Shown: positions 20,544 to 30,582, counted from the first letter of the stretch. The stretch is 64,000 nt of DNA from Abiotrophia defectiva ATCC 49176 (GCF_000160075.2 NZ_KI535340.1:248001-312000), one strand, 5' to 3'. The notes: generated by a model from the sequence alone, not told the origin. Numbers and translations are program-made.

Positions 20544-22649
20544 TTATGGTTGGTTTGGCTTGTAGCTTTCAATCGTTGAGCGTGTAGCTTCTCTCGTTTC
20601 AAAATAAGCATTCATGACATCTCGGGCAATTCGGGTGGAATCACGACCGGTTGCATCTGCTGGGAGATATGGTAAGACCACGCTGACCGCAATCTCAGGC
20701 TTATCATAAGGCGCATAACCGATATAAGTGGCGTTAACCACTGGATTATTGGCCGCGTATTGAATTGGTCCAGCATAGAAGGCTTCGGCCGTCCCTGTCT
20801 TAGAACCGACTTTAATTGGGTAGTCTAAGAAGAGGTAATGGGCTGTCCCGTCCGTGGTATGAGAAACTTGATACATCCCCTCATGAATCCGATCCATGAC
20901 TGCTTTTTCCACAGGCACTACGTTCATAACCTTAGGTTCGATTGTCGTTTCGACCCCACCTAAGTGGCCGTTGGCATCTGTATTGCGAATTTCTTTAACC
21001 AAACGTGGCGCATAACGGACTCCACCGTTGGCAAGGACACTGGCATATTGAACTAATTGTAGTGGCGTATATAAGTCGAACTGTCCGTAAGACAAGTCCA
21101 AGATGTTAACCAATTGTTCTGACTCCGGTAGGTAACCCACAGACTCACTCGGGATATCAATCCCTGTCTTAGTCCCTAAACCAAACTCGGCGAAGTATTC
21201 ACGCATGGTATCCAAGGTCTTAGGATCAATGTCCAACTTACCGTCCTTAGTATACTCATTTTGCCCCCCCATTTTCATGGCTGTCTTAATCATGTAGATG
21301 TTGGAAGACTTTTGCAAGGCTTCAATATCATTAATATTGACTTGTCCATAACGGTTGAAGACAGAACTCTTTTCTGCAGAGGCTTGGAACTTCATGGGTT
21401 CATCCAAGATAGTATTATTATTTAGGCTGAGTGCACCTGACATGTAACCCATGGCTACCATGGCTGGCTTAACCGAAGACCCCATCCCGTAGGAAGTATT
21501 CAAGGTCCCCAAGGTATCATCTTCGATGGTATCATAATCATAAGAGTCGGTCGCTTGATTATATTTGAAACGTTTACCCACTAGGGCTAAAACATCCCCA
21601 TTGTTAGGATTCACAACTGCGATGTAGACCCGGTCATTTAAGCCCCGGTTTTCAATTTTCTTAAGCGAGCTTTCGGCAATCTCTTCCAGTTTTTTCTGGA
21701 AATCGATGTCCATGGTCATGACCAGGTTATCACCCTTAGATCCTTCATAGACCTTTTGCTTGGCTAAGACATCATCAGAAGAGTCGGTTACAATCTTAGA
21801 TACCGACTTGGCACCATGTAAGACATCTTCATACTGTTGCTCCAGGTAACTAATCCCTACCCGGTCGTTCATGGCATAACCACGCGCCAAGTACATAGGA
21901 GCCAGTTCACTTGGTAAACCTCTTTGTTCAGAGGAGACTTGTCCCAGAATAGAACGCATCATTTCGCCTTGCGGATAGACCCGTTGCCAGTCAGTCCCAA
22001 CTTGAATGCCTGGTAACTCACCCAAATGTTCACTAACCCGTGCAACCTCATCAGGCGTCACATTTTTATTCTTAACAGTTACGGTTGACAGCGAGAAGGC
22101 ACTGTTCATACGTTTGAAGAGGGCAATAATTTTAAGTTCAGACTCCGAGTATTGAATATCGTCTTCTGTCACGGCCCCCAATTGCGCTTCATAGGCTTCA
22201 GAACCCGCTAATTTTCGTTGTTCAGCCGTCAAACGCCCATTGATTGTATCCGGATTGGTCACTAAGAAGTAATCCTTGCGGTCCCGCTCCGTCACTTCTT
22301 GAGTTGGTACATCAACTAAGGAGGCTAGGCGTCGAGCTACCGCAATAATATCCTTGGCTTGAACTTTAGAATCACTGTCACGGGTATAAAGAATAGCCCG
22401 TTCAGGCTGGTTACCGACCAGGATTTTCCCATTACTGTCGTAAATCATCCCCCGTGGCACAGAACCTGTCGAGGTTGTCGACTCGGTCCGTTCAACCATT
22501 CGTTTAAACATCTGTCCATTATAGAGTTGGATATAGCCCAGTCTTATGAAGAGGGCCGCAAAACATAAAAAGGATATCATTAATAGTAGGTTCAAACGAA
22601 AGGGAATATGGGATTTATTCTTTGGTTTCTTTAACTTATAACGTGGCAT
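20544..22649 (-). CDS. class B penicillin-binding protein (elongation type, PBP2b/PbpA-like)
   Basis: D,D-transpeptidase that cross-links peptidoglycan, anchored by one helix (about 17-40 of the 701-residue product) with the catalytic domain outside. The dimerisation domain starts at VPRGMIYDSNGKIL. The catalytic motifs are SSVK (SxxK), SSN and KTGT. The tail is short and has no PASTA domain. It stands outside the division cluster, consistent with a side-wall or elongation role partnering RodA (inference). I use the ATG at 22649 with GGAGAG upstream; the 26 open codons before it are not typical of the family. Confidence 0.93.
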   Translation of the reverse strand: MPRYKLKKPKNKSHIPFRLNLLLMISFLCFAALFIRLGYIQLYNGQMFKRMVERTESTTSTGSVPRGMIYDSNGKILVGNQPERAILYTRDSDSKVQAKDIIAVARRLASLVDVPTQEVTERDRKDYFLVTNPDTINGRLTAEQRKLAGSEAYEAQLGAVTEDDIQYSESELKIIALFKRMNSAFSLSTVTVKNKNVTPDEVARVSEHLGELPGIQVGTDWQRVYPQGEMMRSILGQVSSEQRGLPSELAPMYLARGYAMNDRVGISYLEQQYEDVLHGAKSVSKIVTDSSDDVLAKQKVYEGSKGDNLVMTMDIDFQKKLEEIAESSLKKIENRGLNDRVYIAVVNPNNGDVLALVGKRFKYNQATDSYDYDTIEDDTLGTLNTSYGMGSSVKPAMVAMGYMSGALSLNNNTILDEPMKFQASAEKSSVFNRYGQVNINDIEALQKSSNIYMIKTAMKMGGQNEYTKDGKLDIDPKTLDTMREYFAEFGLGTKTGIDIPSESVGYLPESEQLVNILDLSYGQFDLYTPLQLVQYASVLANGGVRYAPRLVKEIRNTDANGHLGGVETTIEPKVMNVVPVEKAVMDRIHEGMYQVSHTTDGTAHYLFLDYPIKVGSKTGTAEAFYAGPIQYAANNPVVNATYIGYAPYDKPEIAVSVVLPYLPADATGRDSTRIARDVMNAYFETREATRSTIESYKPNQP

Positions 22650-22689
22650 TTCAGCTCTCCATTCCCTTCTTAACATTTTAAGCTCTTCT

Positions 22690-22698
22690 ATTATACCA
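22690..22698 (-). promoter_or_regulatory. extended -10 promoter for PBP gene
   Basis: Perfect minus-strand TATAAT (22690-22695) with TGG extension, 41 bp upstream of the chosen ATG. Confidence 0.55.
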
Positions 22699-22831
22699 AA
22701 AGAATCCAGCAAAAGATAATAGTTCATCGTAAATCCATAAAAAAAGCTAAAAATCTAGTTGTTTAGAGGATGCTATTAGGCTTAAAATTTGGTAGAATAA
22801 GTGGGAATGCAATAAATCATTGGAGGTATAT

Positions 22832-25597
22832 ATGAACCAGCACGTGAACCAGCGCGCGTTGCAACGCTTCGTACGCTACAAACCATATCTATTAAACCTG
22901 GGCTTAACCACACTCATTCTACTTGGTTTGGCCCTTTTCAAAGGATTTGCGCCTTTTGGCTCCAATTCCATGCTAACTATCGACTTGGGCCAACAGTACA
23001 TCGACTTCTTCAGTCTCTTCCGGCAGACTCTGACTCAGACGCCAGAGCAATTCCTCTACAGTTTCCAAAAAGGCTATGGGGGGGAAATGATTGGGGTTTG
23101 GGCTTATTATCTTATGAGTCCCTTTAACCTAGTCTTGCTCCTCTTCGATGAGCAACATCTAGCTGTCGGCGTCACCCTCTTGACCTATCTCAAATTAGCC
23201 GGAGCCAGCCTGACCTTTTTCTACTTTGCTCGCAAGAAATATCAGACTAATACCGTTATGGGCAGTCTCTTCGCTAATGCCTATGCCTTAATGAGCTATA
23301 CCTTTACCTATATGCTCAACATCATGTGGTTCGACGTCTTAGTCTTCCTGCCACTGATTGCCCTAGGTCTAGACCGCATCATGACTCAACGTCGCAGCAA
23401 GCTCTATGTCATCATGTTGGCCGTCAGTCTAATTTCCAACTACTACATCGGCTTTATGATGTGTATCTTCCTAGCCTTCTATGCCGGCTATGTCATCTTC
23501 GAGAAGTTCCCTAAGGTGACCATTAAATCCTTTATCAAACACTATAGTGACTTCGTCATCCAGTCCCTGATGGGGGCTGCCATTAGTGCCATGATGTTGA
23601 TTCCCACCTTCATGTCCTTGCTCAGCAGTAAAGCAACCCACACCAAGACCGACTGGAACTGGGATGTAGCCCATAATCTAGAGGCTATTGGTTCCAAACT
23701 TTTCCTTGGCTCCTTCGTTTTCGACGAGATTAAGAAAGGTTCGCCAAACCTCTATTCTTCTATCTTAGTCAGTCTCTTCGTAGTCTACTACTTCTTCATC
23801 CGCAAGATTCGTTGGCAAGAAAAAATCGCGGCCATCGTGGTCTTGATTCCCTTCTATCTAGGTTTCCACTTCAAGATTTTTGACCGTTTATGGCATGGTG
23901 GCCAGTTCCCAATCTGGTACCACTTCCGCTTCTCCTTCTTGACCACCTTCTTCCTCATCATTTTGGCCCTCAAAGCCTTCCAAAATCGCCGTCAGACCTT
24001 GGCCTACTGGCAAAGTATCCTGATGATTGTCGGTGTCACGGTCTACACCTACTATTATTATGGGCGTATGGCCGATTACAAGTTTCTCAAACTCAGCGCT
24101 ATCAATATCGACTTTAATAACCTAGGGACAACCAAGATTGAAGCCAACCTACTCTTAAGCTTGATTTTTGCCCTCTTGATTATTCTAGTATTGCACTTCG
24201 AATTTCTGATGCCTAAACTCATGCAAGTAGCCTTACTAGCGGTTGTGGCCTGCGAGATTTTCACCAATGGTGCCTTAATTCTACAAGAGCTCAGTTACGT
24301 TCAACTTTCTAAGTTTAATGACTATGTTTCGATTTTAGACCAGTCTCTTACAGGCCTGCGAAACCCATCGGATGACTTCTACCGAATTCATACCACCTAC
24401 CAACGTTCTAAGAATGAGGCCATGTACACCCATTTCAATGGGATGAACCACTTTGGCTCTACCATTGATGCTAATGCTCCTAAACTCTTTGGTTATTTGG
24501 GGCTTCCTCAGACATCTGGGGTTGTAGAGTATACTAACGGGACCCTCTTCACTGATGACTTCTTCAATATCCGCTATCTCTTGGACCCTTCCAAAGATAC
24601 GGCAGCCAATACCTTGCCTGATCAGTATAAACTTTATCAAGTGGCGACTGATTTGGATATTCAAGCCTACCCAACCATTGATAGTCAACCGCGTTATGTG
24701 GTGCATGAGAATACTGAACGTCTGGGCTTGGGGATTGAAGTTTCAAAGCAATTGACCTTCCTATCTGATCCTTTGGTTAACCATCAACCTATTCAGAACC
24801 AAGAATACCTCCTCAGCCTCGTGGACTATAAGGGTAACGGCAAGCCATACTTTACTGAGCATGAGCTTAAGGAAGAATCGCCTGTCAATGTCACCATCAC
24901 CAACCGCGGTGACGGGGATTATATGACCTATTCACGTAATAGCGAAGCAAATGACAGTGATCCGACCAAGCCAAAACTACCTCACTACTTCAGCTTCCGC
25001 TTCAATACGACTAGCGAAAATCCTTACTACTTCACCCTTCCTAGTCAATACGATGGTGAGAAGACCAAGCTAGACCTTAACAGCGAAGCCTACCACTTCT
25101 ACGGGACTTTCTCCTTCCGACAAATCACGAACGCATCCTACAAAAAAATTCAGGATAATCAAGAACTCAAGGTTCGTCTTGAAAAGCCAGAATTAAAAGC
25201 TAACCTACCAAAACTTTATGAGTTTGATAAGGCCCGCTATGATGCTATGATTGCTAGCAAGCAAGACCATCTCTTCAAAGTAACAAGCTTCAAACACAAC
25301 AAAATTACCGGTACTATCAATACGGAACAAGAAGAAGGCTATCTGCTCTTCACCATTCCTTATGACAAGCACTGGCGCATTACAGATAATGGCCAACCTG
25401 TCCAAGGCATCTCAGTCTTAAATGACACCCTACTGGCTATTCCAATTAAGAAGGGCGACCACACCATTACCCTTCACTACTTCCCAATGCCAGTATGGAT
25501 TGGCTTAGGGATCAGTCTCTTAGGTATGGCTGCCTTCGTCTTAGACCAGACTTGGCTCAAGAAATACCGTAAGCCATTGGAAAATGCTAGCGCCTAA
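22832..25597 (+). CDS. YfhO-family membrane glycosyltransferase
   Basis: Large integral membrane protein of 921 residues. The first about 500 residues hold roughly 12-13 membrane helices, followed by a large soluble extracellular domain (about 500-885) and one final helix. This is the GT-C layout of the YfhO family, which in Listeria, Bacillus and lactic acid bacteria decorates lipoteichoic or wall teichoic acid with sugars from a lipid carrier. The N-terminal GSNSMLTIDLGQQYIDFF and WFDVLVFLPLIALGLDR are typical. The start at 22832 has TGGAGG 7 bp upstream. It is transcribed divergently from the PBP gene and ends in its own terminator. The donor sugar and acceptor cannot be read from sequence. 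Confidence 0.88.
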   Translation: MNQHVNQRALQRFVRYKPYLLNLGLTTLILLGLALFKGFAPFGSNSMLTIDLGQQYIDFFSLFRQTLTQTPEQFLYSFQKGYGGEMIGVWAYYLMSPFNLVLLLFDEQHLAVGVTLLTYLKLAGASLTFFYFARKKYQTNTVMGSLFANAYALMSYTFTYMLNIMWFDVLVFLPLIALGLDRIMTQRRSKLYVIMLAVSLISNYYIGFMMCIFLAFYAGYVIFEKFPKVTIKSFIKHYSDFVIQSLMGAAISAMMLIPTFMSLLSSKATHTKTDWNWDVAHNLEAIGSKLFLGSFVFDEIKKGSPNLYSSILVSLFVVYYFFIRKIRWQEKIAAIVVLIPFYLGFHFKIFDRLWHGGQFPIWYHFRFSFLTTFFLIILALKAFQNRRQTLAYWQSILMIVGVTVYTYYYYGRMADYKFLKLSAINIDFNNLGTTKIEANLLLSLIFALLIILVLHFEFLMPKLMQVALLAVVACEIFTNGALILQELSYVQLSKFNDYVSILDQSLTGLRNPSDDFYRIHTTYQRSKNEAMYTHFNGMNHFGSTIDANAPKLFGYLGLPQTSGVVEYTNGTLFTDDFFNIRYLLDPSKDTAANTLPDQYKLYQVATDLDIQAYPTIDSQPRYVVHENTERLGLGIEVSKQLTFLSDPLVNHQPIQNQEYLLSLVDYKGNGKPYFTEHELKEESPVNVTITNRGDGDYMTYSRNSEANDSDPTKPKLPHYFSFRFNTTSENPYYFTLPSQYDGEKTKLDLNSEAYHFYGTFSFRQITNASYKKIQDNQELKVRLEKPELKANLPKLYEFDKARYDAMIASKQDHLFKVTSFKHNKITGTINTEQEEGYLLFTIPYDKHWRITDNGQPVQGISVLNDTLLAIPIKKGDHTITLHYFPMPVWIGLGISLLGMAAFVLDQTWLKKYRKPLENASA

Positions 25598-25600
25598 CTA

Positions 25601-25631
25601 AAAAAAGTCCGCCAGATGGCGGACTTTTTCT
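25601..25631 (+). terminator. terminator of yfhO-type gene
   Basis: AAAAAGTCCGCCA / TGGCGGACTTTTT hairpin with a 2-nt centre. The symmetry means it could act in both directions. Confidence 0.88.
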
Positions 25632-25640
25632 TTGTCTTTG

Positions 25641-25671
25641 AAAAAATGTGGCTGGAAGAATTCCAGCCACA
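25641..25671 (-). terminator. terminator of recA
   Basis: Minus-strand perfect 11-bp stem TGTGGCTGGAA / TTCCAGCCACA followed by six T, just beyond the recA stop. Confidence 0.88.
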
Positions 25672-25682
25672 TACTTTTTATC

Positions 25683-26729
25683 TTATTCTTGGAAAAGTCC
25701 ACCTAAAGCCACTTGATCTTCTTCATTAGTCTCAGGTGCTTCACCAATCTTATAATGAGCCCGAACACGAGCTTCGATTTCTGCTTGTACTTCTGGGTTA
25801 TCCAAGAGGTATTGTTTGGCAGCTTCACGACCCTGCCCAATACGCGCTTCACCGTAAGAGTACCAAGAGCCAGCCTTATTAACAATATCCAAATCAGCTG
25901 CCATATCGACTAGCTCACCCACCTTAGAAATCCCTTTACCGTAGACAATATCTACTAGGGCTTCCTTGAATGGTGGCGCTACCTTGTTCTTAACAACCTT
26001 GATTTTTGCACGGCTACCAATCACATCACTACCGTTCTTAATCAACTCAGCCTTACGCACTTCTAAACGAACGGTCGAGTAGAATTTGAGGGCACGTCCA
26101 CCTGGTGTTGTCTCAGGGTTCCCGAACATAATCCCTACTTTTTCACGCAATTGGTTGATGAAGAAGCAGATGGTTTTGGTCTTGTTGACATTACCGGATA
26201 ATTTACGAAGCGCTTGGGACATGAGGCGGGCTTGTAAGCCAACATGGGCATCCCCCATCTCCCCATCAATTTCAGCGCGTGGTACCAAGGCTGCAACCGA
26301 GTCAATGACAATGATATCAACCGCCCCTGATGTTACCAAGGCATCGGCGATAGCCAAGCCTTGTTCACCTGTATCTGGTTGGGATAAGAGCAACTCATCA
26401 ATGTTAACCCCTAAAGCGGCAGCATAATCTGGATCCAAGGCATGCTCAGCATCAATGAAGGCAGCCAAGCCCCCTTGTTTTTGTACTTCGGCAATGGCAT
26501 GGAGAGCCACAGTAGTCTTACCAGAAGACTCTGGACCATAACATTCAATAATTCGACCTCGTGGATAGCCACCTACCCCTAAGGCAATATCTAAAGCCAG
26601 GGAACCTGACGGAATGGTCGAAATTTTGGTGTCGACTTTTTCACCCAGACGCATGATGGAACCCTTACCAAAGCTTTTTTCAATATCTTTTAGGGCCTTA
26701 TCTAGGGCTTTTTTGCGGTCTTCATTCAT
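25683..26729 (-). CDS. recA: recombinase RecA
   Basis: Strand-exchange ATPase and coprotease that triggers LexA self-cleavage. The 348-residue sequence has Walker [10 protein letters not shown], Walker [11 protein letters not shown], the L1/L2 DNA loops ([10 protein letters not shown] and [11 protein letters not shown]) and a short acidic C-terminal tail. It follows cinA by about 95 bp. The gap contains a LexA-type box 72 bp before the start codon, so it is probably part of the SOS regulon with dinB and the gene at 13282. Confidence 0.98.
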   Translation of the reverse strand: MNEDRKKALDKALKDIEKSFGKGSIMRLGEKVDTKISTIPSGSLALDIALGVGGYPRGRIIECYGPESSGKTTVALHAIAEVQKQGGLAAFIDAEHALDPDYAAALGVNIDELLLSQPDTGEQGLAIADALVTSGAVDIIVIDSVAALVPRAEIDGEMGDAHVGLQARLMSQALRKLSGNVNKTKTICFFINQLREKVGIMFGNPETTPGGRALKFYSTVRLEVRKAELIKNGSDVIGSRAKIKVVKNKVAPPFKEALVDIVYGKGISKVGELVDMAADLDIVNKAGSWYSYGEARIGQGREAAKQYLLDNPEVQAEIEARVRAHYKIGEAPETNEEDQVALGGLFQE

Positions 26730-26800
26730 TCTTTAACATCTCCTCTTTCTGAACTCTTCTATAGTTTACCTAAAATCTCAACAAAAAGCAAGCAAAACAA

Positions 26801-26812
26801 GAACATTTGTTC
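26801..26812 (-). promoter_or_regulatory. LexA-type box upstream of recA
   Basis: Perfect GAAC-N4-GTTC palindrome in the cinA-recA gap. It implies that recA has an SOS promoter separate from readthrough out of cinA. The core promoter hexamers are ambiguous (a TATAGA lies nearer to recA). Confidence 0.8.
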
Positions 26813-26825
26813 TGATTCTTTTATT

Positions 26826-27980
26826 TTAGCTCAAATGCTTATGTAAGAGGCTTAAAGCTTCATAGACGACAATGCTAGCCTGAACCTGGTAAGGTCGCTG
26901 GCCTAGGTAGACTGGTCGCTCTAGGCGTTGGCCTGACGGTGTAACTAAAATCAGCATTGCCTGATCTTGATCTTGCTGATAGTTGACTAAGCAGAAAGTG
27001 TCTTGTGCTAAGTCTTGACTTAGAGAGGCTAAGCTAGTTTCTAGGTTTGCTACTGTCACTTCTTGAATATAGCCTCTCTGGTAAACAGCCGCCTCAGAAT
27101 CTTGTTGGCGTAGGCGACTTGCTAGCTGACCATAGGTAAAGCCTTCTAGACTTACTAATCGCTGACCTCCTTCTGCCATTTTACCTAAGACATAGCCCGC
27201 GAAATCAAAGTCTTCCCCCTGCCCCATATAATAATCGCCAGCCAGGGCAATAAGCTCCTGAGCCAAGGCCTGATTAAGGGCATGAGCGCCTTGAGAGGTC
27301 GCAGCATTGGCCGTTAAGCGCACTGCGATATGGCGTGGCTTGGCATAGAGACCTAGGGTAGGATTGCTTTGCTCTGCAATTGGTTGGGCCAAAATTTGGG
27401 CTAGTTTGGATTCCCCAATACCAAAGAAATTAAGATAGAGCGACTCCATGGCCTCTTGCTTGCCTAGCTGTTTAGCTAAATCTGGTAGGACCTCTTGCTT
27501 GAGCATTTGATTCATTTCAAAGGGCGGGCCCGGCAAGAGAATGTAGGTCACCCCTTCATGTTGGTAGACAGAACCACATGCTAAGCCATAGGCATTCCAC
27601 AAGGCCTTGCCCCCTTTCAAAGTAAGAACCTGCAGCAAGTCAATTGGTGCACATTCCCGCCCCTCATGAGCTAAATGCTGGTTTAACTTAGCCAGTTGGC
27701 GCGGATCCTCTTCCAAGGTCGTCCCAACAAAGGCCGCCACTACTTGCTTGGTAATATCATCATGCGTAGGGCCCAGACCACCGGTTAAAATGACCAAGTC
27801 TGAACGCGAATGCGCTAGTGCTAAGGCTTGGGTCATACGTTCCCAGTTGTCTCCTACTGTCTGCTGATAGTAGGTACCAATACCAATAGCTAATAATTGC
27901 TTAGCAATATCACTCGCATTACTGTTGACCACATAACCCATCAAAAGTTCTGTTCCGACTGAAATAAGTTCTGCCTTCAT
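26826..27980 (-). CDS. cinA: CinA-like protein, deamidase domain degenerate
   Basis: N-terminal MoCF-like domain (residues 1-170) is intact, with KAELISVGTELLMG, GGLGPTHDD and LPGPPFEMN, and corresponds to the ADP-ribose-type pyrophosphatase half. The C-terminal part (about 240-384) is where CinA/PncC proteins carry the nicotinamide-mononucleotide deamidase. The expected ESCTGG serine motif and the TGIAGP motif are absent, and the region reads LVSLEGFTYGQLASRL instead. So the deamidase is probably inactive. The ATG at 27980 is chosen, 6 bp after GGAGG. The cinA-recA order is conserved across Firmicutes, and the length of 384 residues is about 30 short. Confidence 0.88.
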   Translation of the reverse strand: MKAELISVGTELLMGYVVNSNASDIAKQLLAIGIGTYYQQTVGDNWERMTQALALAHSRSDLVILTGGLGPTHDDITKQVVAAFVGTTLEEDPRQLAKLNQHLAHEGRECAPIDLLQVLTLKGGKALWNAYGLACGSVYQHEGVTYILLPGPPFEMNQMLKQEVLPDLAKQLGKQEAMESLYLNFFGIGESKLAQILAQPIAEQSNPTLGLYAKPRHIAVRLTANAATSQGAHALNQALAQELIALAGDYYMGQGEDFDFAGYVLGKMAEGGQRLVSLEGFTYGQLASRLRQQDSEAAVYQRGYIQEVTVANLETSLASLSQDLAQDTFCLVNYQQDQDQAMLILVTPSGQRLERPVYLGQRPYQVQASIVVYEALSLLHKHLS

Positions 27981-28156
27981 CATACCCCTCCTTATATATA
28001 TAGACCAAAAGCCTAGCTGTCGCATTTTTTTTGCAGGCCTTTTTCACTTCTTTTATTATAGCCTATCCCTGAAGCCTTAGGCTAGTAGGATTGCTTAAAG
28101 TTTAAGGCTTTATACATATTTTATAAGTCATCCAATCAACCACTTCTAAAGCCATA

Positions 28157-28187
28157 TAAAAAGCACCTAGCTAACTAGGTGCTTGAA
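28157..28187 (-). terminator. terminator of ywaF-type gene
   Basis: Perfect 10-bp stem AAGCACCTAG / CTAGGTGCTT with 4-nt loop, followed on the minus strand by T-rich sequence. Confidence 0.85.
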
Positions 28188-28189
28188 AC

Positions 28190-28891
28190 TTAGTTTTCAA
28201 GATGAATTTCCTGAGGTCTTAAGGCTTGTTTGGCCTTCCAGTTGGCCACTAAGAAGTCTGCTACAAGTAGGGCCGCAATTAGGACCAGGCTGACTGCCAA
28301 ATAAATCACCCAGAGTGGGCTACCCGTTATAAAAGGTGGTTCACTGAGCAAGCCATAATTGCCACCTGTCAGTATATTAACCAGAACTAAACCGGCATTA
28401 ATCGCCAAAGTGATAACTGCCAATTGCCAGCGCTTGAGTAGATTAGGTTGATAATTTTTGAAGAGGTAGATAAGGGCATTGACCCACAAGGCGTAGTGTC
28501 CCACTAAGAAAGAAAAGCTGGTAACATGCGGGAAATCATAGGGGTCGAAAACCGGATAGACCAAGGCAAAGAAGGCACCACTAGCCCCGAGTAAAGCGAA
28601 ATATTGCTTGAAACGCGATTTACCTGGCCATAGAACCAAGGCAAACATGGCCAAACGACAATGATAAAGTGGCAAACTATTTGAGATAGGTAGGGAATAA
28701 ACCACATACCAGGTGTAGAGAACCGTCAACTGAATAATTTGCATAATGCGGAAGGTCTTAACATAGGCAGGATCGCGATATTTTCGTAAGGTTGTCCAAC
28801 CGAGTACGACCAAAAGTCCGACAATGATCAAGAACCAACCCAAGGAAATGGCAGGCGGCGCGGACTGAGTAGTTGTCAAAAAATCTTTCAT
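28190..28891 (-). CDS. YwaF/TIGR02206-family integral membrane protein
   Basis: A 233-residue protein with about six to seven membrane helices. The family hallmarks are the short polar pieces LPLYHCRLAMFAL (helix 3) and the GHYALWVNALIYL region, plus NILTGGNYGLLSEPP near the C terminus. The family is widespread in Firmicutes and remotely related to eukaryotic TMEM164, but its function is unknown. It has its own promoter and terminator and lies divergent to zwf. Confidence 0.85.
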   Translation of the reverse strand: MKDFLTTTQSAPPAISLGWFLIIVGLLVVLGWTTLRKYRDPAYVKTFRIMQIIQLTVLYTWYVVYSLPISNSLPLYHCRLAMFALVLWPGKSRFKQYFALLGASGAFFALVYPVFDPYDFPHVTSFSFLVGHYALWVNALIYLFKNYQPNLLKRWQLAVITLAINAGLVLVNILTGGNYGLLSEPPFITGSPLWVIYLAVSLVLIAALLVADFLVANWKAKQALRPQEIHLEN

Positions 28892-28965
28892 AGGCGAAAG
28901 GCCTCCTTATAACATGATATTGCTCATCATATAATGTCACAGGTCTCTGAGCCATGTGTTCCTTT

Positions 28966-28994
28966 ATTATACCCAGTCCACCCTTTTCTCGCAA
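28966..28994 (-). promoter_or_regulatory. sigma-A promoter for ywaF-type gene
   Basis: TTGCGA (28989-28994), 17-bp spacer and perfect TATAAT (28966-28971) on the minus strand, about 75 bp before the start codon. Confidence 0.65.
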
Positions 28995-29038
28995 GAGGAA
29001 CTTAGGACTAAAAAAATTGCTTGATCTAAGCACCTACA

Positions 29039-29068
29039 TTGTCTAATCTGCGCTTGATAGGTTATAAT
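29039..29068 (+). promoter_or_regulatory. sigma-A promoter for zwf
   Basis: TTGTCT (29039-29044), 18-bp spacer and perfect TATAAT (29063-29068), 27 bp before the zwf start. Confidence 0.65.
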
Positions 29069-29094
29069 ACAAGTGAATGAATTGGAGGTATCCC

Positions 29095-30528
29095 ATGAAA
29101 GAACAACCTATCCTTTTAACCCTCTTTGGGGCAACGGGTGACTTGGCTTTCCGCAAGCTCTACCCTGCTATTTACCAACTCTATCGCAGTGGCCGTCTAT
29201 CTCAGAATTTTGCTCTGATTGGGACTGCCCGTCGTCCATGGTCTGATGAACATTTTCGTCAAGTCATTGTAGACAGTGTGGGTGCTCAGGCACTTAGCCC
29301 TGATCACGTTCAGGAATTCGCCTCCCACTTCTATTACCTCTCCCACGATGTTCAAAATACTGAACACTATGATCAACTCAAAGATTTGGCAGACCGACTT
29401 GATGCTACTTACCAAACCCAAGGTAACCGCCTCTTCTATCTGTCCATGTCGCCTACCTTCTTCCCAATTATTGCCGAGCACATTAAATCACAAGGTCTTT
29501 TGGGATTAGGCTTTAACCGCCTCATTATCGAAAAACCATTTGGACACGACCTAGCTTCTGCCCAAGAATTGCAAGACAAACTCAATGTGGCCTTCGATGA
29601 ATCGCAAATCTACCGCATTGACCACTATCTGGGTAAAGAACTAGTCCAAGCCCTCTACCACTTGCGTTTCCACAACCAACTTTTCCGTCATACCTGGAAT
29701 AAGGATCATATTGCCAGCATCCAAATTTCCCTACCTGAAATGGTGGGGGTGGAAGAACGAGCAGGCTATTACGACCACTCTGGCGCTAGCCGTGACATGG
29801 TTCAAAACCACATACTCCAACTGCTCGCCCTGCTGACCATGGCAGAACCTGCCTCCAACAAAACAGCAGATATTCAGTCAGCAAAATATCGTAGCCTAGC
29901 CAACCTACATCACTATGCTGACGCCCAAGAATGCCAAGCAAGTGTAGTTCGTGGCCAATACAGCGCTCAAGGCGACCTCAAGGGCTATCTAGAAGAAGAA
30001 GGTGTCGATCCTGCTTCACGGACTGAGACCTATTTTGCAGCCAAAGTGACACTAGACTTACCAGAATGGGAAGGCGTTCCTTTCTATCTGCGGACCGGCA
30101 AGCGTCTCAATCAGAAGGCAACCATGGTGGATGTCCTCTATCGTCCAACCCAAGAAGGCCTTGAAGGCGACCATCTCCGCATTGAAATTGCCCCTGACCT
30201 GGGCTACACGCTCTGGCTCAACACCAAAGCCATCGGCTACAGCCAAGATAGCCACCGCGTACCACTCAGCTTCCGCTACAATTCAGAAGAATTGGCAGAA
30301 AGTCCAGATGACTACGCCCGCTTAATTTTCGAAGCTAGCCAAGGCGATCGCGAACATTTTACTCAATGGTGTGAAGTAGCTGCAGCCTGGAAATTCTTAG
30401 ATAATATTCAAGCCTATTGGACTGCCGATACTGAGACACCACTTGCCCAGTATCTAGCTGGCAGTCATGGCCCTCAAGAAGCCGATGACCTCTTATCCCG
30501 TGATGGCTTCGAATGGCTCCTTAAATAA
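29095..30528 (+). CDS. zwf: glucose-6-phosphate 1-dehydrogenase
   Basis: Oxidises glucose-6-phosphate to 6-phosphogluconolactone, with NADP+ as usual acceptor, at the entry of the oxidative pentose phosphate pathway. The 477-residue protein shows the coenzyme fingerprint GATGDLAFRKLYPA, EKPFGHDL and the substrate signature RIDHYLGKE with the catalytic histidine region downstream. The ATG at 29095 has TTGGAGG 7 bp upstream. It is a single-gene unit between its own promoter and terminator. Confidence 0.97.
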   Translation: MKEQPILLTLFGATGDLAFRKLYPAIYQLYRSGRLSQNFALIGTARRPWSDEHFRQVIVDSVGAQALSPDHVQEFASHFYYLSHDVQNTEHYDQLKDLADRLDATYQTQGNRLFYLSMSPTFFPIIAEHIKSQGLLGLGFNRLIIEKPFGHDLASAQELQDKLNVAFDESQIYRIDHYLGKELVQALYHLRFHNQLFRHTWNKDHIASIQISLPEMVGVEERAGYYDHSGASRDMVQNHILQLLALLTMAEPASNKTADIQSAKYRSLANLHHYADAQECQASVVRGQYSAQGDLKGYLEEEGVDPASRTETYFAAKVTLDLPEWEGVPFYLRTGKRLNQKATMVDVLYRPTQEGLEGDHLRIEIAPDLGYTLWLNTKAIGYSQDSHRVPLSFRYNSEELAESPDDYARLIFEASQGDREHFTQWCEVAAAWKFLDNIQAYWTADTETPLAQYLAGSHGPQEADDLLSRDGFEWLLK

Positions 30529-30533
30529 GATAA

Positions 30534-30570
30534 AAAAGAGTTTAGGACTTGAGCCTAAACTCTTTTTTTT
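30534..30570 (+). terminator. terminator of zwf
   Basis: Stem AAAGAGTTTAGG / CCTAAACTCTTT with a 7-nt loop and eight T on the plus strand. Confidence 0.9.
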
Positions 30571-30582
30571 GCTATTTTTGAA

